A stretch of DNA of 64,000 bases, taken from Areca catechu. Lineage: Eukaryota > Streptophyta > Magnoliopsida > Arecales > Arecaceae. The notes beneath the pieces were generated by a model. That model made no database searches. It saw nothing but the letters and a program-made list of their open reading frames with translations, and was not told where the DNA came from. The stretch covers positions 147,892,041 through 147,956,040 of the forward strand of contig CM038053.1 in the NCBI GenBank assembly GCA_021397845.1, in the 5' to 3' direction. Every line of letters begins with the position of its first letter. Positions within the stretch are counted from its first letter, which is position 1. Of the stretch, positions 1-12,481 are shown piece by piece. Made by a program: the position numbers and the translations under genes.

Positions 1-172
1 GGATCTCGATCTCACTAAGAAAATCGATCAGGGTTTTTCTCGATTATCATAGTGAGGGCTATGATTTTTGATAAAATAGTGGGAGACATGATTAAATTGA
101 AGACCTAACTTAATTATGTAAGTCATTTCATGGTTGTTTGCTTATGTATTGTTCTTAATTAAATGTAGATAA
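1..172 (+). other. Untranslated leader of copia 1
   Basis: AT-rich stretch between the missing PBS and the first ATG of gag at 173. Its first part is homologous to the leader of copia 3 on the minus strand near 32750-32800 (shared ggatctc...cactaa...aaa block). No other coding signal is seen. Confidence 0.7.
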
Positions 173-3100
173 ATGGCATCTTCATTATCACTGAGAAGCA
201 TCTTAGATACCAACAAATTGACTGGTCCAAACTATGTGGACTGGTTAAGAAACTTAAAGATTGTACTGAGTTCAGAAAAACTTTCTTATATTCTTGATAC
301 CCCTAGTCTTAATCCACTAGGGGATGATGCCACACAGGAAGATATGGCCACATACAAAATGTGGCAGAATGACTCCCTCACTGTCAACTGTATCATACTG
401 GCCTCTATGACCAATGAGTTATAGAGGCAGCATGAAAGCATGGATACTCAATCCATAATGCTCAATTTAAAGGAGCTTTATGGAGAACAAAGCAGAACTG
501 CTAGATACGAAATATCTAAGCAGTTATTCCGTGCTAGGATGACAGAGGGTACATCCGTTCAGGATCATGTCCTGAAGGTAATTGACTTAATCACCAGATT
601 GGGTCAATTAGGGTTTATTATGGATGGGGAGCTGAATCAGGATTTAATCTTGCAATCACTCCCGGAGTCATTTTCTCAGTTTGTCTTGAATTATCACATG
701 AACAAACTGAACACTTCCTTGCCTGAGCTGTTAAATATGTTAAAAACAGTAGAGAGCCACGTTAAGAGAGAAAAGGCTCCACTTCTTCTTGTTGATAAGA
801 CCAATAAGAAGAAATCGGGCAAAAAGGGTTTTAGTAGGAGGCTAAACCCTAAGGGTGACATCAATAAGAACAAGAAAGGAAAGTAGGCCTCAAAACAGTC
901 AACCTATTTCTTTTGCGGCAAAGCGGGACATTGGAAAAGGAATTGCAAGGCTTACCTTGCAACTGTGAAGCCTGGTGCGGCAGACGCACCAAAAGGTATG
1001 TATGAGATACATACTATATTGACATTAAATTCGTCTATATCAAATACTTGGGTATTGGATACCGCTTGTGGTTACCATATATGCAAATCTTTGCAGGACC
1101 TCCACAAGCTTAAAGTATTGAAGGAAGGCGACTTCAATCTCTACGGTGCTGGTGGTGATATCATCCAAGCAGAAGCTGTAGGGACCTATATTCTGAAGTT
1201 GCCTTCAGGGAAGATCTAGGAGCTAGAGAATTGTTACTATATGCCAAAGATTATTAGGAACATTATATCTATTCTTTTGTTATTAAAACAAGGATATGTA
1301 ATGGATGTAACAAGCACTGGTTGCTCGATAATGTTATCTAATAAAATTATTTGTTCTGGCATATTTAGCAATGGGCTCTAAACTCTTACTTCCAATGATA
1401 GTATTTTTCATGTCAATACTAAAAGGAAAAGAAAAGACTTTAATGATACTTTACTTTGGCATCATAGACTTGGTCATGTTAATGAGTCTAGGATTAGCAA
1501 GTTATACAAGGAAAAATTCCTTGATCCTAATGAGTATGAATCATTAGGAACTTGCGAATCATGTCTCATGGGTAAGATGACAAAAACTCCATTCACTGGA
1601 CATGGGGAAAGGTCAACTGAGTTATTAGGACTTATACATACTGATATATGTGGTCCAATGACAACTCAGGCCAGAGGAGGATACTCATATTTTATCACTT
1701 TTACAGATGATTTATCTAGGTTCGGATATGTGTATCTTATGAAACACAAATTTGAAGCCTTTGATAAATTTAAGGAGTATCAAAGTATGGTCGAAAAACA
1801 AACTGGGAAAAGTATTAAAGTTCTTCGTTCTGATCGAGGAGGAGAATACTTATCCACGGAGTTTTTAGACTATCTTAAAGTTAATGGAATCCTTTCTGAA
1901 TGGACCCCTCCTTATACACCACAGCTAAATGGTGTAGCTGAAAGGAGGAATCGTACCTTATTAGATATGGTACGATCCATGATGTGCTTCACAAATTTGC
2001 CCATTTCCTTCTGGGGTCATGCCCTAGAAACTGCTGTTTATATTCTGAACAAGGTACCTTCTAAATCCGTTGTTAGTACTCCATAAGAAATTTGGAGTGG
2101 AAAGAAACCATATCTTAAATATTTTAAGGTATGGGGATGTCCAGCTTATGTTAAAAGAAATTTTGGACATAAGTTGGAACCTAGAGCGGATAAATGTCTA
2201 TTTGTAGGATATCCTAAAGAAGGTAGAGGATATCTATTCTACCATCCTACTGAACAAAAGATTTTTGTCAGCAGGCATGCCACTTTTCTAGAAAAAGAGT
2301 TCATTTTAGAAAAGGGCAATGGTAGAACTATTGAACTTGGAGAAGTACAAGAAATACAGATTGACAATTCTCAACCATTAGAACATATAGTTAGGACAGA
2401 ACCAGAACACAAAACTCCTCCTCGTAGGTCTGACAGAGTGCCACGGGCACCTGAGAGGTATGGGTTTATAATTGAAAATAATGAAGCTCAAGTCATTCAA
2501 AATGATGAACCTCTGACCTATACGGAAGCTATCATGAGTATAGACTCAGATAAATGGCAAGAAGCCATGGAATCCGAAGTAGACTCTATGTATGTAAACC
2601 AAGTATGGTCTTTGGTTGATGCACCAGAGGGTGTTAATCCTATTGGGTGTAAATGGGTCTATAAGAAAAAGATTGGGGCTGATGGCCAAGTTGAAACCTA
2701 TAAAGCCAGATTAGTGGCTAAAGGTTTTAGACAAAAACAGGGAATTGATTATGATGAAACATTTTCACCTGTTGCCATGCTAAAATCAATTCGGATTTTA
2801 CTTGCTATAGCAGCATACCACGATTATGAGATATGGCAGATGGATGTAAAGACTGCATTCCTCAATGGTTTCCTTGAGGAAGAAGTCTACATGTCACAGC
2901 CAGAAGGTTTTATTTCAAAGAATAAACCTAATCAAGTATGCAAGCTAAAGAAATCCATTTATGGATTAAAGCAAGCTTCCAGGAGTTGGAACATCCGCTT
3001 TGATGAAACTATTAAAAGGTTTGGTTTTATCAAAAATGTGGATGAACCCTGTGTTTATAAGAAGACTAGTGGGAGTGCCATAGTCTTCTTGGTTCTGTAT

Positions 3101-4084
3101 GTAGATGACGTACTCCTCATTGGGAATGATATCCCAATGTTGCAATCAGTCAAGGTTTGGCTATCAAACCAGTTTTCCATGAAAGATTTGGGAGAAGCAT
3201 CCTATATACTAGGTATTAAGATCTATATAGATAGATCTAAGAGGATGCTAGGTTTATCCCAATCTAGGTACATTGACTTAGTGCTGAAAAGATTCAGCAT
3301 GGGAGGAAGTAAAAGAGGTTATCTTCCTATGAGTCAAGGCATACATCTTTCTAAAAGGATGTCTCCTAAGACACCTGAAGAAAGAGATAGAATGAATTCT
3401 ATACCCTATGCTTCGGCAATAGGATCCATAATGTATGCCATGTTATGTACCAAGCCTGATGTGGCATATGCTTTAGGCATTGTCAGTAGGTTTCAGGCTG
3501 ATCCAGGAAAGGATCATTGGAAAGCAGTTAAAAATATTCTTAAGTACCTAAGAAGGACTAAGGATATTTTTCTGGTTTATGGTGGTTCTGATCTTAAACT
3601 AGAAGCTTATTCTGATTCTAGTTTTCAATCAGACCCTGATGATAGCAAATCCATTTCGGGATATGTTTTTACCCTAAATGGTGGAGCAGTGAGTTGGAAG
3701 AGTACCAAGCAGCAGACTGTAGCTGACTCAACCACAGAGGCAGAATACATAGCTGTTAGTGAAGCCGCCAAGGAAGCAGTCTGGATGAAGAAGTTCATCA
3801 CAAAGTTGGGTGTTGTTCCTCAAATTGAAAACCCAGTGCCACTTTACTGTGACAACACTGGGGCCGTTGCTCAAGCTAAGGAACCAAGAGCTCATCATAA
3901 GTCCAAGCACATTCTGAGACGCTTCCATCTTGTCCGAGAAATAGTAGAGAGATAAGATGTCTATATAGATAGAGTTGATACAAAGAACAATGTAGCAGAC
4001 CCGTTCACTAAGGCTCTACCACAGCGAGATTTTGATCGCCACCTCGAATATATGGAATTAAGATTCAAAGGCGATTGGCTTTAG
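173..4084 (+). pseudogene. Copia 1 Gag-Pol polyprotein, one frame with six stops
   Basis: A single frame of about 1304 codons runs from ATG at 173 to TAG at 4082-4084 with no frameshift. It is broken by six stops: 422-424, 884-886, 1217-1219, 1379-1381, 2084-2086 and 3953-3955. Domains in order: Gag (residues 1-235); zinc knuckle CGKAGHWKRNC near 250, whose first Cys is Tyr; protease motif LDTACGYHIC near 295, where a Gly would be expected after DT; integrase HHCC (HHRLGH...CESC) and catalytic D, D, E (HTDICGP, RSDRGGEY, AERRNRT) at about 420-600; reverse transcriptase with MDVKTAFLNG and catalytic YVDD near 976; RNase H with YSDSSF, TTEAEYIA and YCDNTGAV near 1146-1240. Frame integrity suggests a fairly young copy inactivated by point mutations. 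Integrase preceding RT confirms copia. Confidence 0.93.
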
Positions 4085-4087
4085 TGC

Positions 4088-4098
4088 AAGTGGGAGAT
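4088..4098 (+). promoter_or_regulatory. Polypurine tract of copia 1
   Basis: AAGTGGGAGAT lies immediately before the TG that opens LTR A, the position of the plus-strand primer in LTR retrotransposons. The same sequence precedes LTR B at 9029-9039. Confidence 0.75.
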
Positions 4099-5398
4099 TG
4101 AAAGGGATATGCCCTACAAGCCAATCTCTGTTGTATCTCCCAAACCGTTGTAATTGATAATTTTCTAAATAAAGGCATTATTTTTCATCATACGCTGTGT
4201 TTATTATATGATGAACCCCATAGATTAGGGCTATGATTTTAGGGTTATGATGAGATCATACCAGTGAGACCTAAAATCTTAAAACCTTAATCTAAAGTAT
4301 TCCTAGTCAAAAGAACCCTGAGTAGGGGATCAGGGTTTTTCGATAAGACTAGCACATCCCGGGTATACTGGAAAGGGTGACTGCTCTCACAGTCACTTGT
4401 GTATGACACAAATACTGGGATGTGGGTGCTCATTGGAGAATGAGTTCACTGATATGATCCAACTTGAGAACATCTAATGGAGTCTTAGCTACATGTCAAT
4501 AAAAGGTTCTCATAGTGGGAGTGGTACAAGTAATCTTTTGACCTGAGACTGCCATAAGTACCTTATGTACATGAACCCATTCTTTGGTTCAATCCTAATC
4601 ATGACACTGAGACATGCACAGGATTGATACTGGGAATGGTGAATTGGATATGAAGGTAATGAGTGGGTCAACAAGGAATCGATCACTCTTAGTAAGAGGA
4701 GATTGCATCCAGCTAGTCAACAATCGCATGATGATTCAGGGAATCTTTGATCAAAGTGAAGATATTAGAGACGGTTTCTAATATCAAGATAATCGAATCA
4801 TCATTATAAGATTGAGCTAGAAATAAATATAATATTGGATTTGACATATATCCATATCCATAGTTATATTTTGGGTGCATGCTGATCGAAAGATTTAATT
4901 GTACGGTAACTCTCTACTGAAGGGTAATTTTGGTATTTCACCAGAATTTCCATATCTTCCGGGTAGACATGACACGTTGCTAGATGTCAATCTTGTCTTG
5001 TGGGTTGATCAAGTTCAAAGATCACATGTTAGGAAGAATCCTAATTGATCGATTCGGGTAAGCCCGGTTTGACCTAAATCGATTAGAAAGAGTTCTAATC
5101 AAATTAGGTCAACTTGTATTCGAACCCACTGCTGGCTAGATATGGAACCCAATGGGTCACACACTTAAGAGGATTGATCAAGAGTTTAATTTGGAATTAA
5201 ATCGTCTTTGCAAGATAACACTCTAGCAGGTGTTGTAAACCCTAGCTTCTATTCGGATCGGATTCGAATTAGGGTTCCGGATTGGTTCAAATTGGGTTCT
5301 AATTGGACCTAATTAGACCCTAATTGAGAAAACGGGAATATGGCTAACCCTATTGGCTAGCCTCCCCACCCGCCCCCTTTATTTTTCCATGCCAAATA

Positions 5399-5473
5399 CC
5401 AAGAGTCCATGCGCATATGGACTCTTGGCGCGCCTTAAGGAAGAGTCCATGGCGCATGGACTCTTGGCGCGCC
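5399..5473. repeat. Two perfect hairpins in LTR A
   Basis: Hairpin 1 pairs CCAAGAGTCCAT (5399-5410) with ATGGACTCTTGG (5417-5428). Hairpin 2 pairs AAGAGTCCATG (5441-5451) with CATGGACTCTT (5455-5465). Each is followed by the palindrome GGCGCGCC. A degraded version of the pair is at about 10362-10430 in LTR B. Confidence 0.85.
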
Positions 5474-5798
5474 CCAAAATTTCTTCGATGTTTTTATTTG
5501 GGGCGGCCTCCTTCTTAAGCAATTAGCGCACCATCTCTCCCCCTTGGATGAGAATCCAATGGCTGATAGGATTTTGAGAAAGAAGGAAAGCGCTAACTCC
5601 TCCCGGGCGCGCGAAATAACATCTCTTCGGAGATGAAAAGTCGCGACTTCCTTCCTTTTAAAACACCACGGTTTTTCCTTTAAGAAAAGCTGTGGGATTT
5701 AATCTGGAAGGCCATGAGATGGGAGGATGGGGCATGAGAAATTGGGAAGGGCATGAGAAAGTGATTACGGAGAGGTGTGTAGGCGCCTATCTGATTTC

Positions 5799-5806
5799 TA
5801 TTTAAA
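5799..5806 (+). promoter_or_regulatory. TATA-like box in LTR A
   Basis: TATTTAAA downstream of the hairpins, at the expected place for the U3 promoter. The same position in LTR B reads TATTTAAG (10763-10770). Confidence 0.5.
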
Positions 5807-6503
5807 GGGTCGGGAAAATCAAAACAGGAGTAATCTTTTCTTTCTTCCTCTCCTGAAGACTCTTTTTTTTTTTTTCTTGCTCTTGCATTGTTTCCTTTAC
5901 AGAGTAAACCTCTATCGAAACTCTGCTACTGAACAAGAATAAAAGTAAAAGTCTCCGACGGTAAAGGAAAGAAAGAAGTTCTGATTTCTTCCTTTCTTTC
6001 ATACATTAAGACATCATTATCTTAATTTCTCCTCCAACTTAAGACAAGCCTATGTCCTCTTAGGACAAGGTCTTTTTCTTCAAGACAAGGGTGTCTAAAG
6101 GGCCAAGGTCTTGGTGGAAGGAGGAGAAGGAGTCAAGGAAAGGAAAGCAAGCTTTTGTGTGGAGGAATTCAAGCCATAGTCCAAGCAATTGAGTTCTAGG
6201 AAGAAGAACTCAATAGAAAGAACCTTTGAAAAGAAGATAGAGTTGTCTTGATCACTGCTCTGTGTGGATCACCATTGGAGGGTGGACATTTGGACGCCTG
6301 GTGAAATCAAAAGAAGCATTCAACACCAAGTTCTGATTCTACATCAAAATTGGACTTAGCGTTAAAAGGTTAGTGCCCTAATTCTAACAATGTTAGTATG
6401 TATGTTTTAATTCGAAATAAGGAGATCTTGGCTAAGGGATTTCGGTGCAAATTTCATCATTTTGAAATTACACTTTCGCTGCGGTGCACCGGAAACCCCA
6501 ACA

Positions 6504-9025
6504 GTCTCATGGGTAAGATGACCAAGACTCCATTTACTAGACATGGATAAAGGTCAACTGAGTTATTAGGACTTATACATACTGATGTATGTGGTCCAAT
6601 GACAACTCAGGCCAGAGGTGGATACTCATATTTTATCACTTTTACAGATGATTTATCTAGGTTCGGATGTGTGTATCTTATGAAACATAAATCTGAAGCC
6701 TTTGATAAATTTAAGGAGTATCAAAGTATGGTCGAAAAACAATCTGGGAAAAGTATTAAAGTTCTTCATTCTGATCGAGGAGGAGAATACTTATCCACGG
6801 AGGTTTTAGACTATCTTAATGTTAATGGAATTCTTTCTGAATGGACCCCTCCTTATACACCATAGCTAAATGGTATAGCTGAAAGAAGGAATCGTACTTT
6901 ATTAGATATGGTACGATCCATGATGTGCTTCACAAATTTACCCATTTCCTTCTGGGGTCATGCCCTAGAAACTGCTGTTTACATTCTGAACAAAGTACCT
7001 TCTAAATCCGTTATTATTACTCCATATAAAATTTGGAGTGGAAAGAAACCGTATCTTAAATATTTTAAGGTATGGGGATGCCCAACTTATGTTAAAAGAA
7101 ATCTTGGACATAAGTTGGAACCTAGAGATGATAAATGTCTATTTGTAGGATATCCTAGAGAGGGTAGAGGATATCTGTTTTACCGTCCAACTGAACAAAA
7201 GATTTTTGTCAGCAAACATGCCACTTTTCTAGGAAAAGAGTTTATTTTAAAAAAGGGCAATGGTAGAACTATTGAACTTGGAGCAGTACAAGAAACACAG
7301 ATAGACAATTCTCAACCATTAGAACATAGAGTTAGGACAGAACCAGAATACAAAACTCCTCCCCGTAGGTCTGATAGAGTGCCACGGGCACCTGAGAGGT
7401 ATGGGTTTATTATTGAAAATAATGAAGCCCAAGTCATTCAAAATGATGAACCTCTGACCTATACGGAAGCTATCTTGAGTACTGATTCAGATAGATGGCA
7501 TGAAGCCATGGAATCCGAGATAGACTCTATGTATGTAAACCAAGTATGGTCTTTGGTCGATGCACCAGAGGGTGTTAATCCTATTGGGTGGAAATGGGTC
7601 TATAAGAAAAAGATTGGGGCTGATGGCCAAGTTGAAACCTATACAGCCAGATTAGTAGCAAAAGGTTTTAGACAAAAACAGGGAATTGATTATGATGAAA
7701 CATTCTCACCTGTTGCCATGCTCAAATCAATCCAGATTTTACTTGCTATAGCAGCATACCATGATTATGAGATCTGGCAGATGGATGTGAAGACTGCATT
7801 CCTCAATGGTTTCCTTGAGGAAGAAGTCTACATGTCATAGCCAGAAGGTTTTATTTCAAAAAATAAACCTAATCAAGTATGCAAGCTAAAGAAATCCATT
7901 TATGGATTAATGCAAGCTTCAAGGAGTTGGAACATCCGCTTTGATGAAACTATTAAAAGGTTTGGTTTTATCAAAAATGTGGATGAACCCTGTGTTTATA
8001 AGAAGACTAGTGGGAGTGCCATAGTCTTCTTGGTTCTGTATGAAGATGACATACTCCTTATTGGGAATGATATCCCAATGTTGCAATCAGTCAAGGTTTG
8101 GCTATCAAACCAGTTTTCCATGAAAGATTTGGGAGAAGCATCCTGTATACTAGGTATTAAGATCTATAGAGATAGATCTAAGAGGATGCTAGGTTTATCC
8201 CAATCTAGGTACACTGACTTAGTGCTGAAAAGATTCAGCATGGATGGAAGTAAAAGAGGTTATCTTCCTATGAGTCAAGGCATACATCTTTCTAAAAGGA
8301 TGTCTCCTAAGACACCTGAAAAAAGAAATAGAATGAATTCTATACCTTATGCTTCGGCAATAGAGTCCATAATGTATGCCATGTTATGTACCAGGCCTGA
8401 TGTGGCATATGCTTTAGGCATTGTCAGTAGGTTTCAGGCTGATCCAGGAGAGGATCATTGGAAAGCAGTTAAGAATATTCTTAAGTACCTGAGAAGGACT
8501 AAGGATATTTTTCTGGTTTATGGTGGTTATGATCTTAAACTAGAAGCTTATTCTGATTCTAGTTTTCAATCAAACCCTGATGATAGAAAATCCATTTCGG
8601 GATATGTTTTTACCCTAAATGGTGGAGCAGTGAGTTGGAAGAGTACCAAGCAGCAGACTGTAGCTAACTCAAACACAGAGGCATAATACATAGCTATCAG
8701 TGAAGCCGCCAAGGAAGCAGTCTGGATAAAGAAGTTCATCACAGAGTTGGGTGTTGTTCCTGAGATTGAAAACCCAGTGCCACTTTACTATGACAACACT
8801 AAAGCTGTTGCTCAAGCAAAGGAACCAAGATCTCATCATAAGTCCAAGCATGTTCTGAGACGCTTCCATCTCGTCCAAGAAATAGTAGAGAGACGAGATG
8901 TCTACATAAAGAGAGTTGATACAAAGAATAATATAGCAGACCCGTTCACTAAGGCTCGACCACAGCGAGAGTTTGATCGCCACCTCGAGTGTATGGGACT
9001 AAGATTCAAAGGCGATTGGCTTTAG
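6504..9025 (+). pseudogene. Copia 2 Pol fragment (integrase, RT, RNase H)
   Basis: One frame, very similar to copia 1 positions 1563-4084, with stops at 6548-6550, 6865-6867, 7838-7840 and 8684-8686. At least two (6865, 7838) are CAG-to-TAG changes relative to copia 1. Integrase core motifs HTDVCGP and HSDRGGEY and the following AERRNRT are present; the Arg before the second Asp is His here. RT retains MDVKTAFLNG, but the catalytic box reads YEDD instead of YVDD, and a conserved YGLKQ reads YGLMQ. RNase H keeps YSDSSF and ends RFKGDWL as in copia 1. The copy is inactive, with both stops and a damaged RT active site. Confidence 0.92.
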
Positions 9026-9028
9026 TGC

Positions 9029-9039
9029 AAGTGGGAGAT
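9029..9039 (+). promoter_or_regulatory. Polypurine tract of copia 2
   Basis: AAGTGGGAGAT directly before LTR B, identical to the tract of copia 1. Confidence 0.75.
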
Positions 9040-11471
9040 TGAAAGGCATATGCCCTACAAGCCAATCTATGTTGTATCTCCCAAACAATTGTAATTAACA
9101 ATATTCTAATAAAGGCATTATTTTTCATCATACGCTTTCTTTATTATTATATGATGAACCCCATAGATTAGGGCTATAATTTTAGGGTTATGATGAGATC
9201 ATACCAGTGGGACCTGAAGTCTTAAAACCTTAATCTAAAATATTCCTAGTCAAAGGAACCTTGAGTAGGGGATCAGGGTTTTTCCGGTAAAACTAGCACA
9301 TCCTATGTATACTGAATAGGGTGACTGCTCTCACAGTCACTTGTGTATGACACTAATACTAGGATGTGGGTGCTCATTAGAGAATGAGTTCACTGATATG
9401 ATCCAACTTGAGAACATCTAATGGAGTCTTAGCTACATGTCAATAGAAGGTTCTCATAGTGGGAGTGGCACAAGTAATCCTTTGACCTAAGACTTCCATA
9501 AGTATCTTATGTACATGAAACCATGCTTTGGTTCAATTCTAATCATGACACTGAGTCATGCACAGGATTGATACCGGGAATGGTGAATTGGATACGAAGG
9601 TAATGAGTAGGTCAACAAAGAATCGATCACTCTTAGTAAGAGGAGATTGCATCCAACTAGTTATCAATCGGATGATGATTCAGGGAATCTTTGATCAAAG
9701 TAAAGATATTAGAGATGATTTCTAATATCAAGATAATTGAATCATCAATATAAGATTGAGCTAGAAATGAATATAATATTGGAGTTGACATATATCCATA
9801 TCCATAATTATATTCTGGGTGCAGGCTGATCGAAGGATTTAATTATACGGTAACTTTCTACTGAAGGGTATTTTTGGTATTTCACCAGAATTTCCATATC
9901 TTCCGGGTAGACATGACACGTTGCTAGACGTCAATCTTGTCTTGTGGGTTGATTAAATTGAATGATCACTTATTAGGAAGAGTCCTAATTGATCATAATC
10001 GGGTAAGCCCGGTTTGACCTAATTCGATTAAAAAAAGTTCTAATCAAATTAGGTCAACTTGTATTCGAACCCACTGCTGGCTAGACGTGGAAACCAATGG
10101 GTCACACACTTAATAGAATTGATCAAGGGTTTAATTTTGTAATTAAATCATTTTGCATGATGACACTCTAGCAGGTGTTGCAAATCCTAGCTTCTATTCG
10201 AATTAGATTCGAATTAGGGTTCCGGATTGGTTCAATTTGGGTTCTAATTGGATCTAATTAGACCCTAATTGAGTTTATAGGGATTATGGCTAACCCTATT
10301 GGCTAACCAAGTATCTAGGCTAGCCCCTCCACCCGCTCCTTTGAGTTTTCATGCCTAAATGCCAAGAGTCCATGCGCTAATGGACTCTTGGCGCGCCATT
10401 TGGAAGAGTCCATGGCACATGACTCTTGATGCGCTCCATATTATTCTCTGATGTTTTTATATGGGGCGGCATTCTCTCTCTCCTTTAGGACCTCAGATGT
10501 GCCCCCTTGGATGGGAATCCAACGGTTGATGGGTTTTTAAGAAAGGAAGAAAGCATTTGTTGCTTCTCGGTTGCGCAAAATAGCATCTCTTCGGAGATTT
10601 AAATTCGTGACTCCTTTATTTTAAAAACATCGTGACTTTTCCTTTAAGAAAGGCCGTGGGATTTAATCTGGAAGGCCATGAGAAGGTGGGAAGGGGCGTG
10701 AGAAAATGAGAAGGGCATGAGAATGAGTTTATGGAGAGATGTGTGCGCGCCTATCTGAAATCTATTTAAGGGGTCAGGAAAAATCAGAACCGGGTAATGC
10801 TTTTATTTTTCTTCTTCCTCTCCAAAAGACTCCTTTCCGCTTTTCTTGTTTTACATTGTTTCCTTTACAGAGGACTCCTCTGTCGAAACTCTGTTGCTGA
10901 ACAAGAATAAAAGAGAAGGTCTCCGACGGTAAAGGAAAGAAAGAGTTCTGATTTTATTCTTTCCTTTCTTTCTTACATTAAGACATTCTTGTCTTAATTT
11001 CTCCTCCAATTTAAGACAAGCCTAAATCCTCTTAGGACAAGGTCTTATCTTCAAGACAAGGGTGTCTTAGAGGGTCAAGGTCTTAGTGGAAGGAGGAGAA
11101 GAGATCAAAGAAAGAGAGGCAACCTCTTGTGTGGAAGAATTCTAGCCATAATCCGAAGAATTGAGTTCTAGGAAGAAGAACTCAATAGGAGGAACCATTG
11201 GACAAGAAGATAGTGTTCTTGAACATTGCTCTGTGTGGATCACCATCGGAGGGCGGGCACCTGGATGCCTGGTGAATTCAGTTAGCCCCTTCAACTTCAA
11301 GTTTGTTGGAATAAGCGATTACAGGTTGGTACCCTAATCATAATTTGCATAGATATGCTTGTCATATATTCTAGTCTTATTTAAGTAGTTCCTGGTTTAG
11401 GGTTTTTGGGGTGAATTTAGTTTCAATTTTGAAATTACCCTTCCATTGCGTTGCACCAGAATCCTACAACA
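9040..11471 (+). repeat. LTR B: 3' LTR of copia 2 (2432 bp)
   Basis: Begins TGAAAGGC and ends CCTACAACA. It aligns end to end with LTR A but is visibly more diverged from it than the two pol regions are from each other, so A and B are not recent duplicates. TATA-like TATTTAAG is at 10763-10770 and the degenerate hairpin pair at about 10362-10430. Confidence 0.92.
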
Positions 11472-12481
11472 CCTTGGGTGGCCAAGTCTATGATAAAATT
11501 TCAAATACAAACTCCAAGATGGGTGCCCTCTAACACCACTTGATCTAAGCAGACAACATCCTCACACCACTCCACAAATCAAGCCACATCACCAAGATCA
11601 AGCCAAGCATCATGGTCGGCCAAGCTTCATGAAAGAAAATTCAAAATTCAAAGTTAGGTGCCCCTTGATTCATGAAGACAACCATCCCCATTCCACTCCC
11701 CAAATCAAGTTTGTAACCCCCATTTTCAATTTGAGTTCAAATAAGAACTTGGTGGCTTATAAATATGTCCCTAACCCTGTTGAAATTTACAAGATGAATG
11801 TTGAATCAAATGAAATTCTAAAATTTTACTAGCCCTTGTCTTTGGGACTTGGAACTCTATGAGAGAGTGAGCCTTCACTTTCAAGCATCGAAGGGTATGA
11901 GGCCCTAGATATCCTCTTCCTACACAAGCCACCAACCCACCCTCCCATGTTTGGATGCCCCTCTGGAAGCTCCTCCTAGATGCCCAACAAGAAGAATCAC
12001 CTCTTGACCGCCACCCTCAAATTCACCCCTCTACATTTCTTTGCTATCTTATTGTTTCTTATTTTCTAACTCGGTTCTAGGTTGCTTATAGGTCCTTTAG
12101 GTGCCATAGACAAAGAAGTCGGCCTACCTTGCCTTCAAGGCCATCTGACGGAAAGACGGCGAAACCGCACGGTCAAGGGCTTGATCTTCCAAGTCCCATC
12201 ATAAGTGTGAGCGAACTCGGAATTGGGCACTTCAGAGTTTCGAAAGGTTAGCACTCCTTAATCTTTTGAGTAGGGTTATTGATTTAGAGCTAAGTCCTAC
12301 CGAGGTTTCTCAATCACGGGATCCTACTTTATCACTGCTTAGGGTCTATTTCTGCATGCTAGAGTTTCTTGATCACTATGTGAGTCGCCAAATCTCTTCT
12401 TAGTTTGATTTCGGGAATTTGCCAACTCATTAAAACATAAATCACAAAACAATCACTTGCATGCATCTTAGTCCCGCATCA
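11472..12481 (+). repeat. Gypsy LTR, 5' truncated (about 1.0 kb)
   Basis: The stretch ends GTCCCGCATCA, the typical 3' end of the gypsy LTRs in this window. It carries their U5-like block (AAGTCCTACCGAGG then TTTCTCAATCACGGG). Its 5' part is missing because LTR B of copia 2 abuts it. To the right lies integrase of copia 3. I read it as an LTR (solo, or the 3' LTR of an element) that inserted into copia 3 and was itself hit by copia 2. A short open frame at 11629-11832 has no similarity I recognise and is probably chance. Confidence 0.65.

Larger units (their letters stand above)
1..6503 (+). mobile_element. Copia element 1 (Ty1/copia LTR retrotransposon, 5' LTR outside window)
   Basis: The internal region (leader, one gag-pol frame, polypurine tract) is followed by a complete 3' LTR at 4099-6503. 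Domain order protease, integrase, reverse transcriptase, RNase H is that of Ty1/copia. The last two bases of the LTR (CA at 6502-6503) are followed directly by integrase sequence of a second element of the same family and orientation. The simplest reading is that copia 1 inserted into the integrase gene of copia 2, with GTCTC (6504-6508) as the right-hand target duplication. The left copy would lie upstream of the window, so this TSD is not verified. Confidence 0.9.
4099..6503 (+). repeat. LTR A: 3' LTR of copia 1 (2405 bp)
   Basis: Starts TGAAAGGG after the polypurine tract and ends CCCCAACA. It is colinear with LTR B (9040-11471) over its whole length, with scattered substitutions and small indels. 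It holds a TATA-like TATTTAAA at 5799-5806, two perfect hairpins near 5399-5465 and a pyrimidine-rich tract around 5840-5880. Large LTRs of this size occur in several plant copia lineages; the exact lineage is not assigned. Confidence 0.92.
6504..11471 (+). mobile_element. Copia element 2 (3' part: pol and 3' LTR)
   Basis: The sequence enters copia pol in the integrase N-terminal region at a point equivalent to position 1563 of copia 1. It then runs through integrase, RT and RNase H to LTR B (9040-11471). PBS, gag and protease are absent on this side. I interpret this as the right half of an element split by insertion of copia 1, with the left half upstream of the window. After LTR B the sequence changes to an unrelated gypsy LTR, so CCTTG (11472-11476) is the candidate right TSD. 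Confidence 0.85.

Noticed and set aside
3728..3928. Antisense frame in copia 1 RNase H (and its twin at 8669-8983)
   Set aside because: Shadow of the sense RNase H coding sequence.
11629..11832. Small open frame of 67 codons
   Set aside because: Lies in a gypsy LTR fragment, no similarity recognised, no supporting context.
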